A DNA stretch of 64,000 nt from an uncultured Clostridia bacterium (GCA_946484175.1 CAMLSX010000002.1:1-64000); one strand, 5' to 3'; positions 47,217-57,405 are shown, counted from the stretch's first letter. The notes: generated by a model from the sequence alone, not told the origin. Made by a program: numbers and translations.

Positions 47217-49136
47217 TTATACTTCCATGATGATCGGAAGGATCATCGGACTTCTGCGGGTACGCTCATACAACAGACGGGAAAGACCATCTTTGATTCG
47301 CGTTTTCAGCGTGCTCCAGTCATGCACGTTGTTCTCCGCGCTGCTCTCCAAAATGGAATATACCAGCTTCTTCGCCTCATCCATCAGCGGCTCAGATTCA
47401 CGCACATATACAAATCCCCGTGAGACCACATCCGGGCCGGAGATCACATGACCGGTTCCTGCTGCAATCGTGCACACTACCACGATCAGGCCGTCTTCTC
47501 CCAGATGTTTACGGTCACGCAGCACGATACTGCCCACATCGCCTACACCCAGGCCATCCACCATCACGCGACCAGCCGGTACAGGGGGCAAAACCTTCAT
47601 ATAGTTTTCATTCAATTCAACACAGCTGCCCACATCGCCAATGAAAATATTCTGGCTGTCCATGCCCATAGCACTGGCCAGGCTGGCATGCTTGCGCAGA
47701 TGCTTCTGTTCACCATGTACGGGAATAAAATATCTGGGACGCACAATACCCTGCATCAATTTGAGCTCTTCCTGACAGGCGTGGCCGGAAACATGCACTT
47801 CATACATCGACTCATATACGACACTGCATCCGCGTTTGAGAAGTTCATCCACGACGGTACCGACCATCTTCTCGTTACCAGGAATCGGGCGGGCAGAAAT
47901 AATAATCGTATCCCCAGGGCCAACTTCCACTTTGCGGTGGTCGGCGAAAGCCATACGGGTCAGCGCAGACATGGGCTCACCCTGGCTGCCGGTGGTTACC
48001 AGCACGATTTGCTCTTTGGGATACCGGTTAATCAAATCGATATCAATTAAAACGCCATCGGGCACATCCAGATAACCCAACTCGGTGGCAATTCCCATTA
48101 CGTTGAGCATACTGCGGCCGGAAAGCGCTACTTTTCTTCCATACTTTATCGCGCAGTTAATAATCTGCTGCACACGGCTGATATTGGAAGCAAATGTTGC
48201 AATAATCAGGCGGTCTTTTTCAGCCTGTTTGAACAGATTATCAAAAGTTGCAAAAACCTTCTGTTCCGTCTGGGTATAGCCGGGGCGTTCAGCATTCGTA
48301 GAATCGGCCATCAGCGCCAGCACGCCTTCTCTTCCCAGCTCGGCAAAACGACCCAGATCGATCATACCTCCCTGTGTGGGGGTACAGTCGATTTTAAAGT
48401 CACCTGTATGCACCACAGTACCTGCAGGGCTGTGAATTGCTACGCCCACTGCATCGGAAATCGAGTGGTTCACATGGATAAATTCTGCCGTCATACAGCC
48501 CATTTTAACACTCTGGCCGGGGTTGGTGACATGCAGCGAAACCTTATTGTGCAGGCCGTGCTCTTTGAGCTTGCCTTCTACCAATCCCAGTGTCAGTGCG
48601 GTTCCGTAAATTGGCAGATTCACTTTTTTCAGCAGATACGGCAGCGCACCGATATGGTCTTCGTGACCGTGTGTCAGGACGATACCGCGGATTTTATCCG
48701 CATTACGCTCAGCAAAGGTAAAATCCGGCAAAACCAGATCCACACCCAGCATGTCATCCGTAGGGAATGCCATACCGCAGTCGAGGATCATCATATCGTT
48801 GCCGCACTCAAACAAAGTAAAGTTTTTTCCGATCTCATTCAAACCGCCCAGAAAATAAACCTTCATCGAGGGCTTTTGAGGAACTTGACGCCCTTTTTTC
48901 TTTGAAGCATTTTTTGTGGGGCGGGAATTTTCGCTGCGGCGTGTACGGGCCGGCGTTTCATCCGCGACAGCCATGGCTTCTGCCGCAGGCTGTGCCACTT
49001 TCATCCGTTTCGGCGGGAGAACCTTCTGATACAGCGGTGCATCCATCGGCTTCTCCGCTTTTGCAGCCTTTGACGCACGAGGACGGTGGGGGCGGTTTTC
49101 CGCCGTCTGAGCAGAATTTGTATTCTTTTTTATCAC
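47217..49136 (-). CDS. Ribonuclease J
   Basis: VYFLGGLNEIGKNFTLFECGNDMMILDCGMAFPTDDMLGVDLVLPDFTF...GIVLTHGHEDHIGALPYLLKKVNLPIYGT...VVHTGDFKIDCTP...HVSGHACQEELKLM. Confidence 0.95.
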   Translation of the reverse strand: MIKKNTNSAQTAENRPHRPRASKAAKAEKPMDAPLYQKVLPPKRMKVAQPAAEAMAVADETPARTRRSENSRPTKNASKKKGRQVPQKPSMKVYFLGGLNEIGKNFTLFECGNDMMILDCGMAFPTDDMLGVDLVLPDFTFAERNADKIRGIVLTHGHEDHIGALPYLLKKVNLPIYGTALTLGLVEGKLKEHGLHNKVSLHVTNPGQSVKMGCMTAEFIHVNHSISDAVGVAIHSPAGTVVHTGDFKIDCTPTQGGMIDLGRFAELGREGVLALMADSTNAERPGYTQTEQKVFATFDNLFKQAEKDRLIIATFASNISRVQQIINCAIKYGRKVALSGRSMLNVMGIATELGYLDVPDGVLIDIDLINRYPKEQIVLVTTGSQGEPMSALTRMAFADHRKVEVGPGDTIIISARPIPGNEKMVGTVVDELLKRGCSVVYESMYEVHVSGHACQEELKLMQGIVRPRYFIPVHGEQKHLRKHASLASAMGMDSQNIFIGDVGSCVELNENYMKVLPPVPAGRVMVDGLGVGDVGSIVLRDRKHLGEDGLIVVVCTIAAGTGHVISGPDVVSRGFVYVRESEPLMDEAKKLVYSILESSAENNVHDWSTLKTRIKDGLSRLLYERTRRSPMILPIIMEV

Positions 49137-49617
49137 ACAATAACCTCCAGTAAGGGCATCACAAGAGAACCTTCCTCCGCAACGGGCGGCCGGACTGTGT
49201 TCTCTGCGTGCCGAAATAAATATAACAAAACAATCTGTTCTCTCTTCCGCAGGCGCAAAAGCCTATCCATGCAAACAGCGTTCCTTCTTCACTGTACATG
49301 TGTTCAACAGATTGAAAAGTTTTTAAAAATCAGCCATATATCCATGGCCAAAAACGGGACTATCGCCCGAAAATATGAAAAAGGACTTCCTGAATTCGAG
49401 GAAAGCCCGAAAGTCCGAACTGAACATTCTTATTTATTTTACCGTACATCCCCACAGGTGTCAAGCAATTTAACGCTGCCTCTCTGCCGGAATGCTGTAA
49501 AAGCTTCTGCAGAATTCCATGGCTTTTTGTAGTATTTCCCATATTTTAATCCTTCATGTCTCTTTTTTGGCAGTTTTTCAACCATTTGGCAATTTTTTTT
49601 GAACTTGTATTTCCCTC

Positions 49618-49646
49618 TTGAAATGTGGACTAAAATAGTGTATATT
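49618..49646 (+). promoter_or_regulatory. Sigma-A-type promoter for nifS-like gene
   Basis: TTGAAA (49618-49623) - 17 bp - TATATT (49641-49646). Confidence 0.65.
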
Positions 49647-49682
49647 GTAAAAAAAGAAAATTCCCGAAAGGAAGAACACTTT

Positions 49683-50867
49683 ATGAAACGCGTTATTTAT
49701 GTGGACAACGCCGCCACTACCCCGGTTTCACCGGCGGTACTGGAGGCCATGCTCCCATTCTATAAAGAAATATACGGCAATCCCTCCAGTATTTATTCGG
49801 TAGGGCGCAAGGCAAAAGCGCCCATGGAGGATGCCCGCACGAAAATTGCCCGCTGCCTGAACGCACAGGCGAATGAAATCTATTTCACTTCTGGCGGCAG
49901 TGAAGCCGACAACTGGGCAATTAAAGGCGCCGCGCACCTGATGGCTCAAAAAGGCAAAAAGCACCTTATCACCACTGCATTTGAGCATCACGCAGTTCTG
50001 CACACCATGCAGGCGCTGGAAAAAGAAGGCTTTTTGGTAACCTATCTGCCTGTGCACGAAAATGGCATTGTCCGGCCCGAAGAGCTGGAATCTGCTATTC
50101 GCAGCGATACGGCTCTGGTGAGCATTATGTACGCCAATAATGAAATCGGCACGATTCAGCCTATTCCCGAACTGGCAGAAATCTGCCGCAAACACGGTGT
50201 TCTTTTCCACACAGACGCCGTACAAGCTGTGGGGAATGTCCCCATCGACGTGAAAGCGCAGCAAATTGACATGCTCTCGCTTTCCGGGCACAAGCTGCAC
50301 GCTCCCAAGGGAGTCGGCGCGCTGTATATCCGTCAGGGTCTGGTTCTGCCCAACCTGATTGATGGAGGCGCACAGGAACGCAACCGCCGGGCTGGTACCG
50401 AAAATGTTGCCGGCATTGTCGGACTGGGCGTGGCAATAGAAGAAGCCTGTGCCGGGATGGAAGAGCGCAACCGTCGCCTGTGCGCCATGCGCGACCGTCT
50501 GATCGAAGGTGCGCTGCAAATCCCGCGTTCCCGCCTGAACGGCGACCGGCAGCAGCGGCTGCCTGGCAACGTCAGCCTTTGCTTTGAAGGGATTGAGGGT
50601 GAATCGCTGCTGCTGATGCTGGATATGAAGGGAATTTGCGCTTCCTCCGGCTCGGCCTGCACCTCGGGTTCACTCGACCCCAGCCATGTGCTGTTGGCAA
50701 TCGGCCTGCCGCACGAAATCGCACACGGTTCGCTGCGGATTTCGCTGGGCAGCCAGAACACAGAAGAAGAAATCGACCAGATTCTGGAAGAGTTGCCCAA
50801 GGTAGTCTCTTATCTGCGGAGTATGTCTCCGCTGTGGGATCACATCACTAAAAATGACAGGAATTGA
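49683..50867 (+). CDS. nifS: Cysteine desulfurase (NifS/IscS family)
   Basis: [45 protein letters not shown]...[17 protein letters not shown]...[20 protein letters not shown]...[24 protein letters not shown]. Confidence 0.96.
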   Translation: MKRVIYVDNAATTPVSPAVLEAMLPFYKEIYGNPSSIYSVGRKAKAPMEDARTKIARCLNAQANEIYFTSGGSEADNWAIKGAAHLMAQKGKKHLITTAFEHHAVLHTMQALEKEGFLVTYLPVHENGIVRPEELESAIRSDTALVSIMYANNEIGTIQPIPELAEICRKHGVLFHTDAVQAVGNVPIDVKAQQIDMLSLSGHKLHAPKGVGALYIRQGLVLPNLIDGGAQERNRRAGTENVAGIVGLGVAIEEACAGMEERNRRLCAMRDRLIEGALQIPRSRLNGDRQQRLPGNVSLCFEGIEGESLLLMLDMKGICASSGSACTSGSLDPSHVLLAIGLPHEIAHGSLRISLGSQNTEEEIDQILEELPKVVSYLRSMSPLWDHITKNDRN

Positions 50868-50879
50868 GAGGTATGATTT

Positions 50880-51311
50880 ATGTTATATAGCGAAAAGGTA
50901 ATGGATCATTTTGCAAACCCCCGCAATGTGGGCGAAATTGCAGACGCAGACGGCGTCGGTGAGGTGGGAAACTCCAAGTGTGGTGACATCATGCGGATGT
51001 ATCTGAAGGTGGAAAACGACGTGATTACCGACGTAAAGTTCAAAACTTTCGGCTGCGGCGCCGCCATCGCTACCAGCTCCATGGCAACGGAAATGGTGAA
51101 GGGAAAGACGATTTCGGAAGCGCTGAAACTGACCAACCGCGCAGTAATGGAAGCACTGGACGGGCTGCCGCCGGTAAAGGTGCACTGCTCTGTGTTGGCA
51201 GAACAGGCAATCAAAGCAGCGGTCGCTGACTATTATACCCGCCGCGGCATTGACCCGACTCCCATTGTTGGAAAAATTCCCGAATGTGAAGAGGGCCACT
51301 GCGGCGTATAA
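50880..51311 (+). CDS. nifU: Fe-S cluster assembly scaffold NifU/IscU-like
   Basis: MLYSEKVMDHFANPRNVGEIADADGVGEVGNSKCGDIMRMYLKVENDVITDVKFKTFGCGAAIATSSMATEMVKGKT...KVHCSVLAEQAIKAAVADY. Confidence 0.96.
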   Translation: MLYSEKVMDHFANPRNVGEIADADGVGEVGNSKCGDIMRMYLKVENDVITDVKFKTFGCGAAIATSSMATEMVKGKTISEALKLTNRAVMEALDGLPPVKVHCSVLAEQAIKAAVADYYTRRGIDPTPIVGKIPECEEGHCGV

Positions 51312-51352
51312 GCATTTTGCTTTTTAGAATCCATATCAGTTAAAATCAAACA

Positions 51353-51393
51353 AAAATCCGCCGGTGTACCAAACACACCGGCGGATTTTTCCG
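51353..51393. terminator. Bidirectional terminator between nifU and rnpB
   Basis: AAAAATCCGCCGGTGTaccaaacACACCGGCGGATTTTT. Confidence 0.85.
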
Positions 51394-51420
51394 TATCAAA
51401 CGGCGATATTCAAAGATGCG

Positions 51421-51766
51421 ACCAGGCCTATAAGCCGAGTTCTGTCGTGAACAGCCATCTATCTTGGCCGGGCGTTACCGCCGCGGCTCGTTGCCACCTC
51501 CACGGGACGCGCCGGGCCGACGCATACTGTCCCTCTGCGGTGTTGCTCCGAATAGGGTTTGCAGAGCCGTGCGGTTCCCCGCACGCTGGTGAGCTCTTAC
51601 CTCGCCTTTCCACCCTTACACACCAAAAGGTATGCGGTATATCTCTGTTGCACTTTCCCTGGGGTCACCCCCGGCGGCCGTTAGCCGTTATTCTTGCCCT
51701 GTGGAGCTCGGACTTTCCTCAGACGCCTGCTTTCGCCTGGCGCCCGCAGCTGTTCAGCCTGCTCGC
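51421..51766 (-). ncRNA. rnpB: RNase P RNA (bacterial type A)
   Basis: Complement contains conserved RNase P elements: GAGGAAAGTCCGAGCTCCACAGGGCAAGAATAACGGCTAACGGCCGCCGGGGGTGACCCCAGGGAAAGTGCAACAGAGA ... ACAGAACTCGGCTTATAGGCC. Confidence 0.93.
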
Positions 51767-51773
51767 AAATTTT

Positions 51774-51803
51774 ATTGTACCCGCAAAGCACCTGCTTTGT
51801 CAA
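51774..51803 (-). promoter_or_regulatory. rnpB promoter overlapping the stop codon of the upstream kinase gene
   Basis: Minus strand TTGACA (51803-51798) - 18 bp - TACAAT (51779-51774); predicted start near 51766. Confidence 0.7.
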
Positions 51804-52312
51804 GAAATTTTCTCTCCGGGCGACAGAATGATCTTTTCTGCGGTTTCCTCTGCAGTCAAGCCAGTTACATCCAGTTTGCAGGTGTTCAGGCTTTCATACA
51901 ACGGAAGATATGCAAGACTGCGCCCGAGTGCATCTTTTTGCCTTGTGCCTTTTTGAATATCCGCCTGCACCCTCTTCTCCAGTTCTTCCTGTGCACACAC
52001 TAAAGAAACCAAATGAACCCGGCAGTTTTGCGTGTCGATTCGGGAAAGCAGGTCGTTCAAAATTTCCTGCTGATGCATGACCCAGCAAAACAGAACATGG
52101 TCAAATACCGAACAATGAAGGAACTGATTCAGCAAAAAGGTGATATTTTCCATCACCATGCGTCTGGTTTCTTCTGTCACCTGAAAGGAGTTCATATCCC
52201 AGCACCAGTCACCATCCAGAAACACACAATTTTGCAGACGACTTTTCGCCGCACGGCAGGCAGTGGTCTTTCCAATTCCCATAGGGCCGCCGATCAGATA
52301 AAGTTCTTTCAT
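51800..52312 (-). CDS. P-loop nucleotide kinase-like AAA protein
   Basis: MKELYLIGGPMGIGKTTACRAAKSRLQNCVFLDGDWCWDMNSFQ... Confidence 0.82.
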   Translation of the reverse strand: MKELYLIGGPMGIGKTTACRAAKSRLQNCVFLDGDWCWDMNSFQVTEETRRMVMENITFLLNQFLHCSVFDHVLFCWVMHQQEILNDLLSRIDTQNCRVHLVSLVCAQEELEKRVQADIQKGTRQKDALGRSLAYLPLYESLNTCKLDVTGLTAEETAEKIILSPGEKIS

Positions 52313-52313
52313 T

Positions 52314-53417
52314 TTAATCACCCTCTGCCAGCTGTTTTCCAAGGCGATCAGCCATTTTCAAAGCCGAGAGAGCGCTCTCTTCCGTTACGGGGAAGGGCAT
52401 GTGGCTCATATAGCTGTTATCTCCCAAGCTGGCTTTTGCCGCCAAACGCAGTTCCTCTTCGGTGCACTGCCCAGCGCCGAGCTGTTCCAGCGTGACCGGC
52501 AGGCGAATGCTCCGGCAGAAATTCAGCACTTCCCGCAATTCGTGCATGGGGCGGTTTTCGAGCACCATCTGGGCAACCGTGCAGAACGCCACCGTTTCGC
52601 CGTGCATGGCCCCGCGCATGGCAGGCAAGTGTGTGAGCCCGTTTGCCAAAGCGTGCGCCGCTGCCAGCCCGCCGCTTTCAAAGCCCACGCCGCTTAGATA
52701 CAGGTTGGCTTCCACGACATTTTCCAGCGCCGGGGTAATGGCGCCGCATTCCACCGCCAGAAGTGCCTGCATACCGTCTCGCAGAAGGGTTTCGCGGCAA
52801 AGGCGTGCCAATGCCAGTGCGCCGTTCGTGCTGTGCGAGCCGGTGTCGGTCAACGCATTGGAGCGGCGGCAGGCTTCCGCCTCATAACAGGTGGAAAGCG
52901 CATCGCCCATACCCGCCGAAAGCAGCCGCGCCGGGGCTTTTGCGATTACGGAGAGATCTGCCACAACCACAGCCGGGTTGGTACGCAGATGCAGGTACCG
53001 TTCAAACACACCCTCGGCGGTATACAGCACAGCGAGCCCGCTGCACGGGCCGTCCATCGAAGCCGCCGTAGGCGCTACAATCACCGGCAGACGCGCATAA
53101 TACGCCACCGCTTTTGCAGTATCCAGCGCTTTACCGCCGCCCACGCCGATGACGCAATCACATTCCAACTGCCGCAAAATCGCACAGTGCCGGTCGATTT
53201 CCGGCAGGCAACATTCGCCTTGCAGCGTTTCAATATGGTACCGGGCGCCCATTTCCAGAAAACTTCTGGGCAGCAGGTTCGCATATGTTTTGGCAGAAAA
53301 GCCATCTGCCAGCAAATAGGCCGAAGCACAGCCCAGCTGCATCATATAACCGGCCAGCCTACCGAGCCCGTCTTCCGTTTGGACATAGCGGGACGGAGCC
53401 TGAATCATTCGTTCCAT
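52314..53417 (-). CDS. Glycerol dehydrogenase-like iron-containing/Zn alcohol dehydrogenase family protein
   Basis: CDCVIGVGGGKALDTAKAVAYYARLPVIVAPTAASMDGPCSGLAVLYTAEGVFERYLHLRTNPAVVVADLSVIAKAPARLLSAGMGDALSTCYEA...AAHALANGLTHLP...MHGETVAFCTVAQ. Confidence 0.9.
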   Translation of the reverse strand: MERMIQAPSRYVQTEDGLGRLAGYMMQLGCASAYLLADGFSAKTYANLLPRSFLEMGARYHIETLQGECCLPEIDRHCAILRQLECDCVIGVGGGKALDTAKAVAYYARLPVIVAPTAASMDGPCSGLAVLYTAEGVFERYLHLRTNPAVVVADLSVIAKAPARLLSAGMGDALSTCYEAEACRRSNALTDTGSHSTNGALALARLCRETLLRDGMQALLAVECGAITPALENVVEANLYLSGVGFESGGLAAAHALANGLTHLPAMRGAMHGETVAFCTVAQMVLENRPMHELREVLNFCRSIRLPVTLEQLGAGQCTEEELRLAAKASLGDNSYMSHMPFPVTEESALSALKMADRLGKQLAEGD

Positions 53418-53534
53418 AAGCCATTCGCTCCTGACATAATGGATTCTGCCCACATGGAGCAGGTGTCAGTTTTCAGTATAGCGTTTTCCAAAAAAATCTG
53501 CAAGCATCCGGCGGAAAAAGCGGTGCACGCTTCT

Positions 53535-53567
53535 TTTCAAACATTATGTATGGTATAATGTTTGAAA
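53535..53567. promoter_or_regulatory. Perfect palindromic operator overlapping the -10 of the MerR-family gene
   Basis: TTTCAAACATTAT (53535-53547) gtatggt ATAATGTTTGAAA (53555-53567); TATAAT at 53554-53559. Confidence 0.75.
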
Positions 53568-53585
53568 GCGAAAGGAGGCTTCGTA

Positions 53586-54434
53586 ATGGCTGAACGACTT
53601 ACCATTGGGCAAATGGCAAAGCTGAATCATGTTTCTGAGCAAACCTTGCGTTTATACGACAAATTCGGCATTTTTTCTCCGAAGTTCCGCGATGAGCACA
53701 ACCATTACCGCTACTATGATATCCGCCAAAGTGCAGTGCTCGACATTATTCAATATTTAAAGTCTTTGGGGATGAGTCTGAAGGAGATCAGGGCGCAGCT
53801 GCGAAGCCCTGACGTAAACGAAATTGAAGCTTCCCTGCGGCGGCGGCACGCCCAGATTGACGAAGAAATCCGAAGTCTGCACATCCAGCAGCGCGCGATT
53901 CGCCGCACGATTGAAAACTTTGAGCGGTACCGCAATTCCCCGCCTTGCGGCATGATAGTGCTGGAATATATCAGCAAGCGCGAGCTGTACCGGGTGGATA
54001 CCGGGGTGAATTTTTATGAACATGGGATTGAGATGTATGAAAACATGCTGCGCAAGCTGCAAAGCAGCCTGATGGCGGACGGCCTACCCCAAAGCTGCTT
54101 TTACAATGCGGGCACCATCCTGCGCCGGGAATACCTGCTGCGCCGCGAGATGTATTCCACCGAGGTTTTCGTTTTTCTGGAACCGGAGTTAATGCCGGAA
54201 AAACATACGGAAACCATCCCGGCGGGGTGCTATCTGTGCATTTACTGCGACGACTTTCACAAAGAGGCCGAATATGCCGCCCGGCTGCTCGCGGAAGTGG
54301 AGCGGCAGGGCTGCCGGATTTGCGGCGATTATCTCTGCGAAGTGCTGGCCGAAATCCCCATGATGGCACGGCAGGAACGCGGCATGTTCTTCCGGCTGCA
54401 AATTCCTGTAGAGTTTTGCGATTCTACGCCGTGA
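53586..54434 (+). CDS. MerR-family transcriptional regulator with C-terminal effector (GyrI-like) domain
   Basis: MAERLTIGQMAKLNHVSEQTLRLYDKFGIFSPKFRDEHNHYRYYDIRQSAVLDIIQYLKSLGMSLKEIRAQL. Confidence 0.93.
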   Translation: MAERLTIGQMAKLNHVSEQTLRLYDKFGIFSPKFRDEHNHYRYYDIRQSAVLDIIQYLKSLGMSLKEIRAQLRSPDVNEIEASLRRRHAQIDEEIRSLHIQQRAIRRTIENFERYRNSPPCGMIVLEYISKRELYRVDTGVNFYEHGIEMYENMLRKLQSSLMADGLPQSCFYNAGTILRREYLLRREMYSTEVFVFLEPELMPEKHTETIPAGCYLCIYCDDFHKEAEYAARLLAEVERQGCRICGDYLCEVLAEIPMMARQERGMFFRLQIPVEFCDSTP

Positions 54435-54590
54435 TGTTTTTTCAAAATTGTTTGGATATTTTTAACAATAATATTCAATATAATTGTAAATAACTATGCT
54501 TGACATTGTACCTGCTGCAACCTGTTATACTGTAGTCACAGCGCTGGGAGAATTCCCGGCAAGAGATTTTACAGAAAAGAGGTTGGAAGT

Positions 54591-55625
54591 ATGAATCCCC
54601 AGAGAATCCGTGTTGTACAGTATGGATGCGGAAAAATGAGCAAGTACACCCTTCGGTATCTGTATGAAAAGGGTGCGGATATTGTCGGTGCAATCGATGT
54701 GAACCCTGAGATCATCGGCATGGATGTGGGCGAGTGGGCAGGCCTTGGCCGGAACCTCGGTGTTCCCATCCGCAGCGACGCCGATGCAGTGCTGGACGAG
54801 TGCGACCCCGATATCGCGGTGCTGACGCTGTTCAGCTTTATGGACGACGTGTTCCCGCATTTTGAGCGCTGCGCCTCCCGCGGCATCAACGTCATCACCA
54901 CCTGTGAAGAAGCAATTTATCCCTGGACGACGGCAGCTTCCATCACCAACCGGCTGGACCGTCTGGCAAAGGACAACGGCTGTACCATCGTCGGCTCCGG
55001 CATGCAGGATATTTACTGGATCAACATGATCGGCACAGTGGCTGGCGGCTGTCACCGTATTGACCGCATTGAAGGTGCTGTGAGTTATAACGTGGAGGAT
55101 TATGGCCTTGCACTGGCACAGGCACACGGCGTTGGCTTGACCCCCGAAGAATTTGAAGCCAAAATCGCGCATCCCGAAGTGCTGGAACCCTCTTATGTGT
55201 GGAACTCCAACGAAGCACTGTGCAATAAAATGGGCTGGACGATCAAGAGCCAATCGCAAAAGTGCGTACCGTATTTCTATGACACAGATCTGTACAGCGC
55301 CACCACCGGCGAGACAATCCCGAAGGGCAACTGCATCGGCATGAGCGCAGTGGTCACGACCGAAACCTTCCAGGGGCCGATCATCGAAGCACAGTGCATC
55401 GGCAAGGTATACGGCCCTGACGACGGCGACATGTGCGACTGGAAAATCAAGGGCGAACCGGACGTCACGTTCTTTGTACAGAAGCCCGCAACCGTAGAGC
55501 ACACCTGCGCTACGATTGTCAATCGGATCCCCAGCGTACTGCTGGCGCCTCCCGGTTATATCACGGTAGAAAAACTGCCGGAAGTGGAATATCTGGCTTA
55601 TCCCATCCACCAATATCTCGATTAA
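54591..55625 (+). CDS. Dihydrodipicolinate-reductase-like / 2,4-diaminopentanoate dehydrogenase-like NAD(P)-dependent oxidoreductase
   Basis: [55 protein letters not shown]...[15 protein letters not shown]...[38 protein letters not shown]. Confidence 0.82.
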   Translation: MNPQRIRVVQYGCGKMSKYTLRYLYEKGADIVGAIDVNPEIIGMDVGEWAGLGRNLGVPIRSDADAVLDECDPDIAVLTLFSFMDDVFPHFERCASRGINVITTCEEAIYPWTTAASITNRLDRLAKDNGCTIVGSGMQDIYWINMIGTVAGGCHRIDRIEGAVSYNVEDYGLALAQAHGVGLTPEEFEAKIAHPEVLEPSYVWNSNEALCNKMGWTIKSQSQKCVPYFYDTDLYSATTGETIPKGNCIGMSAVVTTETFQGPIIEAQCIGKVYGPDDGDMCDWKIKGEPDVTFFVQKPATVEHTCATIVNRIPSVLLAPPGYITVEKLPEVEYLAYPIHQYLD

Positions 55626-55649
55626 ACTTTTCTGAAAAGTAAAACAACA

Positions 55650-55688
55650 GGCCCGGAGAGTGCTTTTGGTGCTCTCCGGGCCTTTCAT
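55650..55688 (+). terminator. Intrinsic terminator
   Basis: AGGCCCGGAGAGtgcttttggtgCTCTCCGGGCCTTTC. Confidence 0.8.
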
Positions 55689-55689
55689 T

Positions 55690-56565
55690 TCAATTGAGCA
55701 GTGCTGCAAATTCCCCACGGCTAACCTGCGGGTTTACTGCTCGGTTCACCGCCATAGCGATAATGGACGAAGCACGCGCAATCATTAAGTCGATCTCCCG
55801 CACGGTCACGGTCAGCGGAGTGGTATGCAGACTGCGCAGCTGTTCACAGTCCTCCTCTTCCAGCCGGAGCAGCCCCGCCGCAAAAGTCACCCCATCTACC
55901 ACGGTGGGCACGCCTATCGCGATGACCGGCACACCCAGCGTCTCCTGATCCAGTCTGGGGCGGTGGTTTCCCACGCCGGAGCCGGGTGCAATGCCGCTGT
56001 CAGCGATTTGCAGCGTACAGCCCATGCGTTCCAGCTCCATGGCAGCCAGCGCGTCAATGGCGATCACGGCATCCGGCCGGATTTCCCGTACCAGTGCCTG
56101 TAAGATTTCGGCGCTTTCGATACCGGTCGTTCCCAGCACACCGGGTGAGCACACCGAAACTGCACGAAGCCCGTCAAGCCCGCTCACGCGCGCCACTTCC
56201 CCTCGGATGTGCCGGGTGGCGAGGATTTTTTCCGCCGCCTTTGGCCCCAATGCATCGGCGGTCAGCTCACGGTTGCCCAATCCCATTACCAGCACGCTGC
56301 CCGTTTCCGGCAGCATCTCGCGCAGCTTTTCGGCGGCCAGCTCTGCCCCTTCCCCATCACTGTCAATCGAATCGGAAAAAGGTGGAAAATGCAGAGTACA
56401 GTATTTTCCCTGCGGCTTATGCATAGTTTTGGAAGCTTCCGGCGTCAGGATTTCCACTGTGGTGACCGCGTGCCGGGGATATTGCTCATGATGAACAGCG
56501 ATTCCTTGTGTATTTTCCCCAAATCTCTGCGCGGCTTCTACAGCCAGATCAGTACGATACATCAT
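55690..56565 (-). CDS. gpr: GPR endopeptidase (spore germination protease)
   Basis: RTDLAVEAAQRFGENTQGIAVHHEQYPRHAVTTVEILTPEASKTMHKPQGKYCTLHFP...VLVMGLGNRELTADALGPKAAEKILATRHI...IAIDALAAMELERMGCTLQIADSGIAPGSGVGNHR. Confidence 0.95.
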   Translation of the reverse strand: MMYRTDLAVEAAQRFGENTQGIAVHHEQYPRHAVTTVEILTPEASKTMHKPQGKYCTLHFPPFSDSIDSDGEGAELAAEKLREMLPETGSVLVMGLGNRELTADALGPKAAEKILATRHIRGEVARVSGLDGLRAVSVCSPGVLGTTGIESAEILQALVREIRPDAVIAIDALAAMELERMGCTLQIADSGIAPGSGVGNHRPRLDQETLGVPVIAIGVPTVVDGVTFAAGLLRLEEEDCEQLRSLHTTPLTVTVREIDLMIARASSIIAMAVNRAVNPQVSRGEFAALLN

Positions 56566-56700
56566 TGCCAAAAATCTCTCTTTCTGATAAAATAATTCTG
56601 TAACAGAATAGCGGGAAGAATTTTCAAAAACTTCTTGCATTTTTCTGTCATACGTGCTATCATTACTTGTACGCGAAAAAGTGTAGAAGGAGGTGTGACC

Positions 56701-56961
56701 ATGCCGAATATTAAATCTGCCAAGAAGCGTGTTAAGGTGATTGCCACCAAGACCATGCGAAATAAGGCTATCAATTCTGCACTGAAGACGGATATGAAGA
56801 AGGCTAACGTTGCTATCGAGAGCAATGCTGCTGATAAAGCAGAGGCTGTGCGCGTTGCGATCAAGAAGATCGACCAGGCTGCTGCCAAGGGCATTCTGCA
56901 CAAGAATACTGCTGCCAGAAAGAAGTCCGCTCTGGCTCGCAAGCTGAACGCTGGCGCCTAA
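56701..56961 (+). CDS. rpsT: 30S ribosomal protein S20
   Basis: [94 protein letters not shown]. Confidence 0.97.
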   Translation: MPNIKSAKKRVKVIATKTMRNKAINSALKTDMKKANVAIESNAADKAEAVRVAIKKIDQAAAKGILHKNTAARKKSALARKLNAGA

Positions 56962-57036
56962 TGCATCATAGGCTGTTTCGGCCGATGGTTCATATCTCTT
57001 ATTTCACCGGTTGATACAGCCGGAAAATGCATGAAG

Positions 57037-57066
57037 AAGCAGAGTGTTTCACTCTGCTTTTTATTT
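57037..57066 (+). terminator. Intrinsic terminator
   Basis: AAGCAGAGTgtttcACTCTGCTTTTTATTTT. Confidence 0.8.
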
Positions 57067-57195
57067 TGCCCAAAATCAGGATTCTATTTGACTTTTTCAC
57101 AAAATTTGGGTATCATAGAGACATAGAATCATTTCGATTTGCCAAGCCGTATCTTACGGCATCATTTTGTTATGAATTTCGGAGGTGCTCACATT

Positions 57196-57351
57196 ATGAA
57201 AAAATGCAGCAGTAAAGTAGGACTGATTATCGGCATTGTTTCCCTCGCGGCAGTCATCGCGGCAACCGTTACTGGCGTTCTCCTCTATCTGGATCGGAAA
57301 AAGAAGGATGAGGAAGAGCTGGAGCACTATTTGGATTGCTCGATCCAGTAA
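57196..57351 (+). CDS. Small single-TM membrane protein (51 aa)
   Basis: MKKCSSKVGLIIGIVSLAAVIAATVTGVLLYLDRKKKDEEELEHYLDCSIQ; RBS GGAGGTG upstream, own terminator downstream. Confidence 0.75.
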   Translation: MKKCSSKVGLIIGIVSLAAVIAATVTGVLLYLDRKKKDEEELEHYLDCSIQ

Positions 57352-57368
57352 ATTCGTGCAAAATCAAG

Positions 57369-57405
57369 AATGGGGTTCCGTTTCGGCGGAACCCCATTTT
57401 GTTGT
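57369..57405 (+). terminator. Intrinsic terminator
   Basis: AATGGGGTTCCGtttcggCGGAACCCCATTTTGTTG. Confidence 0.85.

Noticed and set aside
54525-55718. 397-aa minus ORF
   Set aside because: Antisense to the 54591-55625 oxidoreductase with clear Rossmann motifs on the + strand.
55690-56901. Full 403-aa GPR ORF as annotated in the track
   Set aside because: Residues upstream of MMYRTDLAVEAAQ do not resemble GPR; start at 56565 has a usable RBS.
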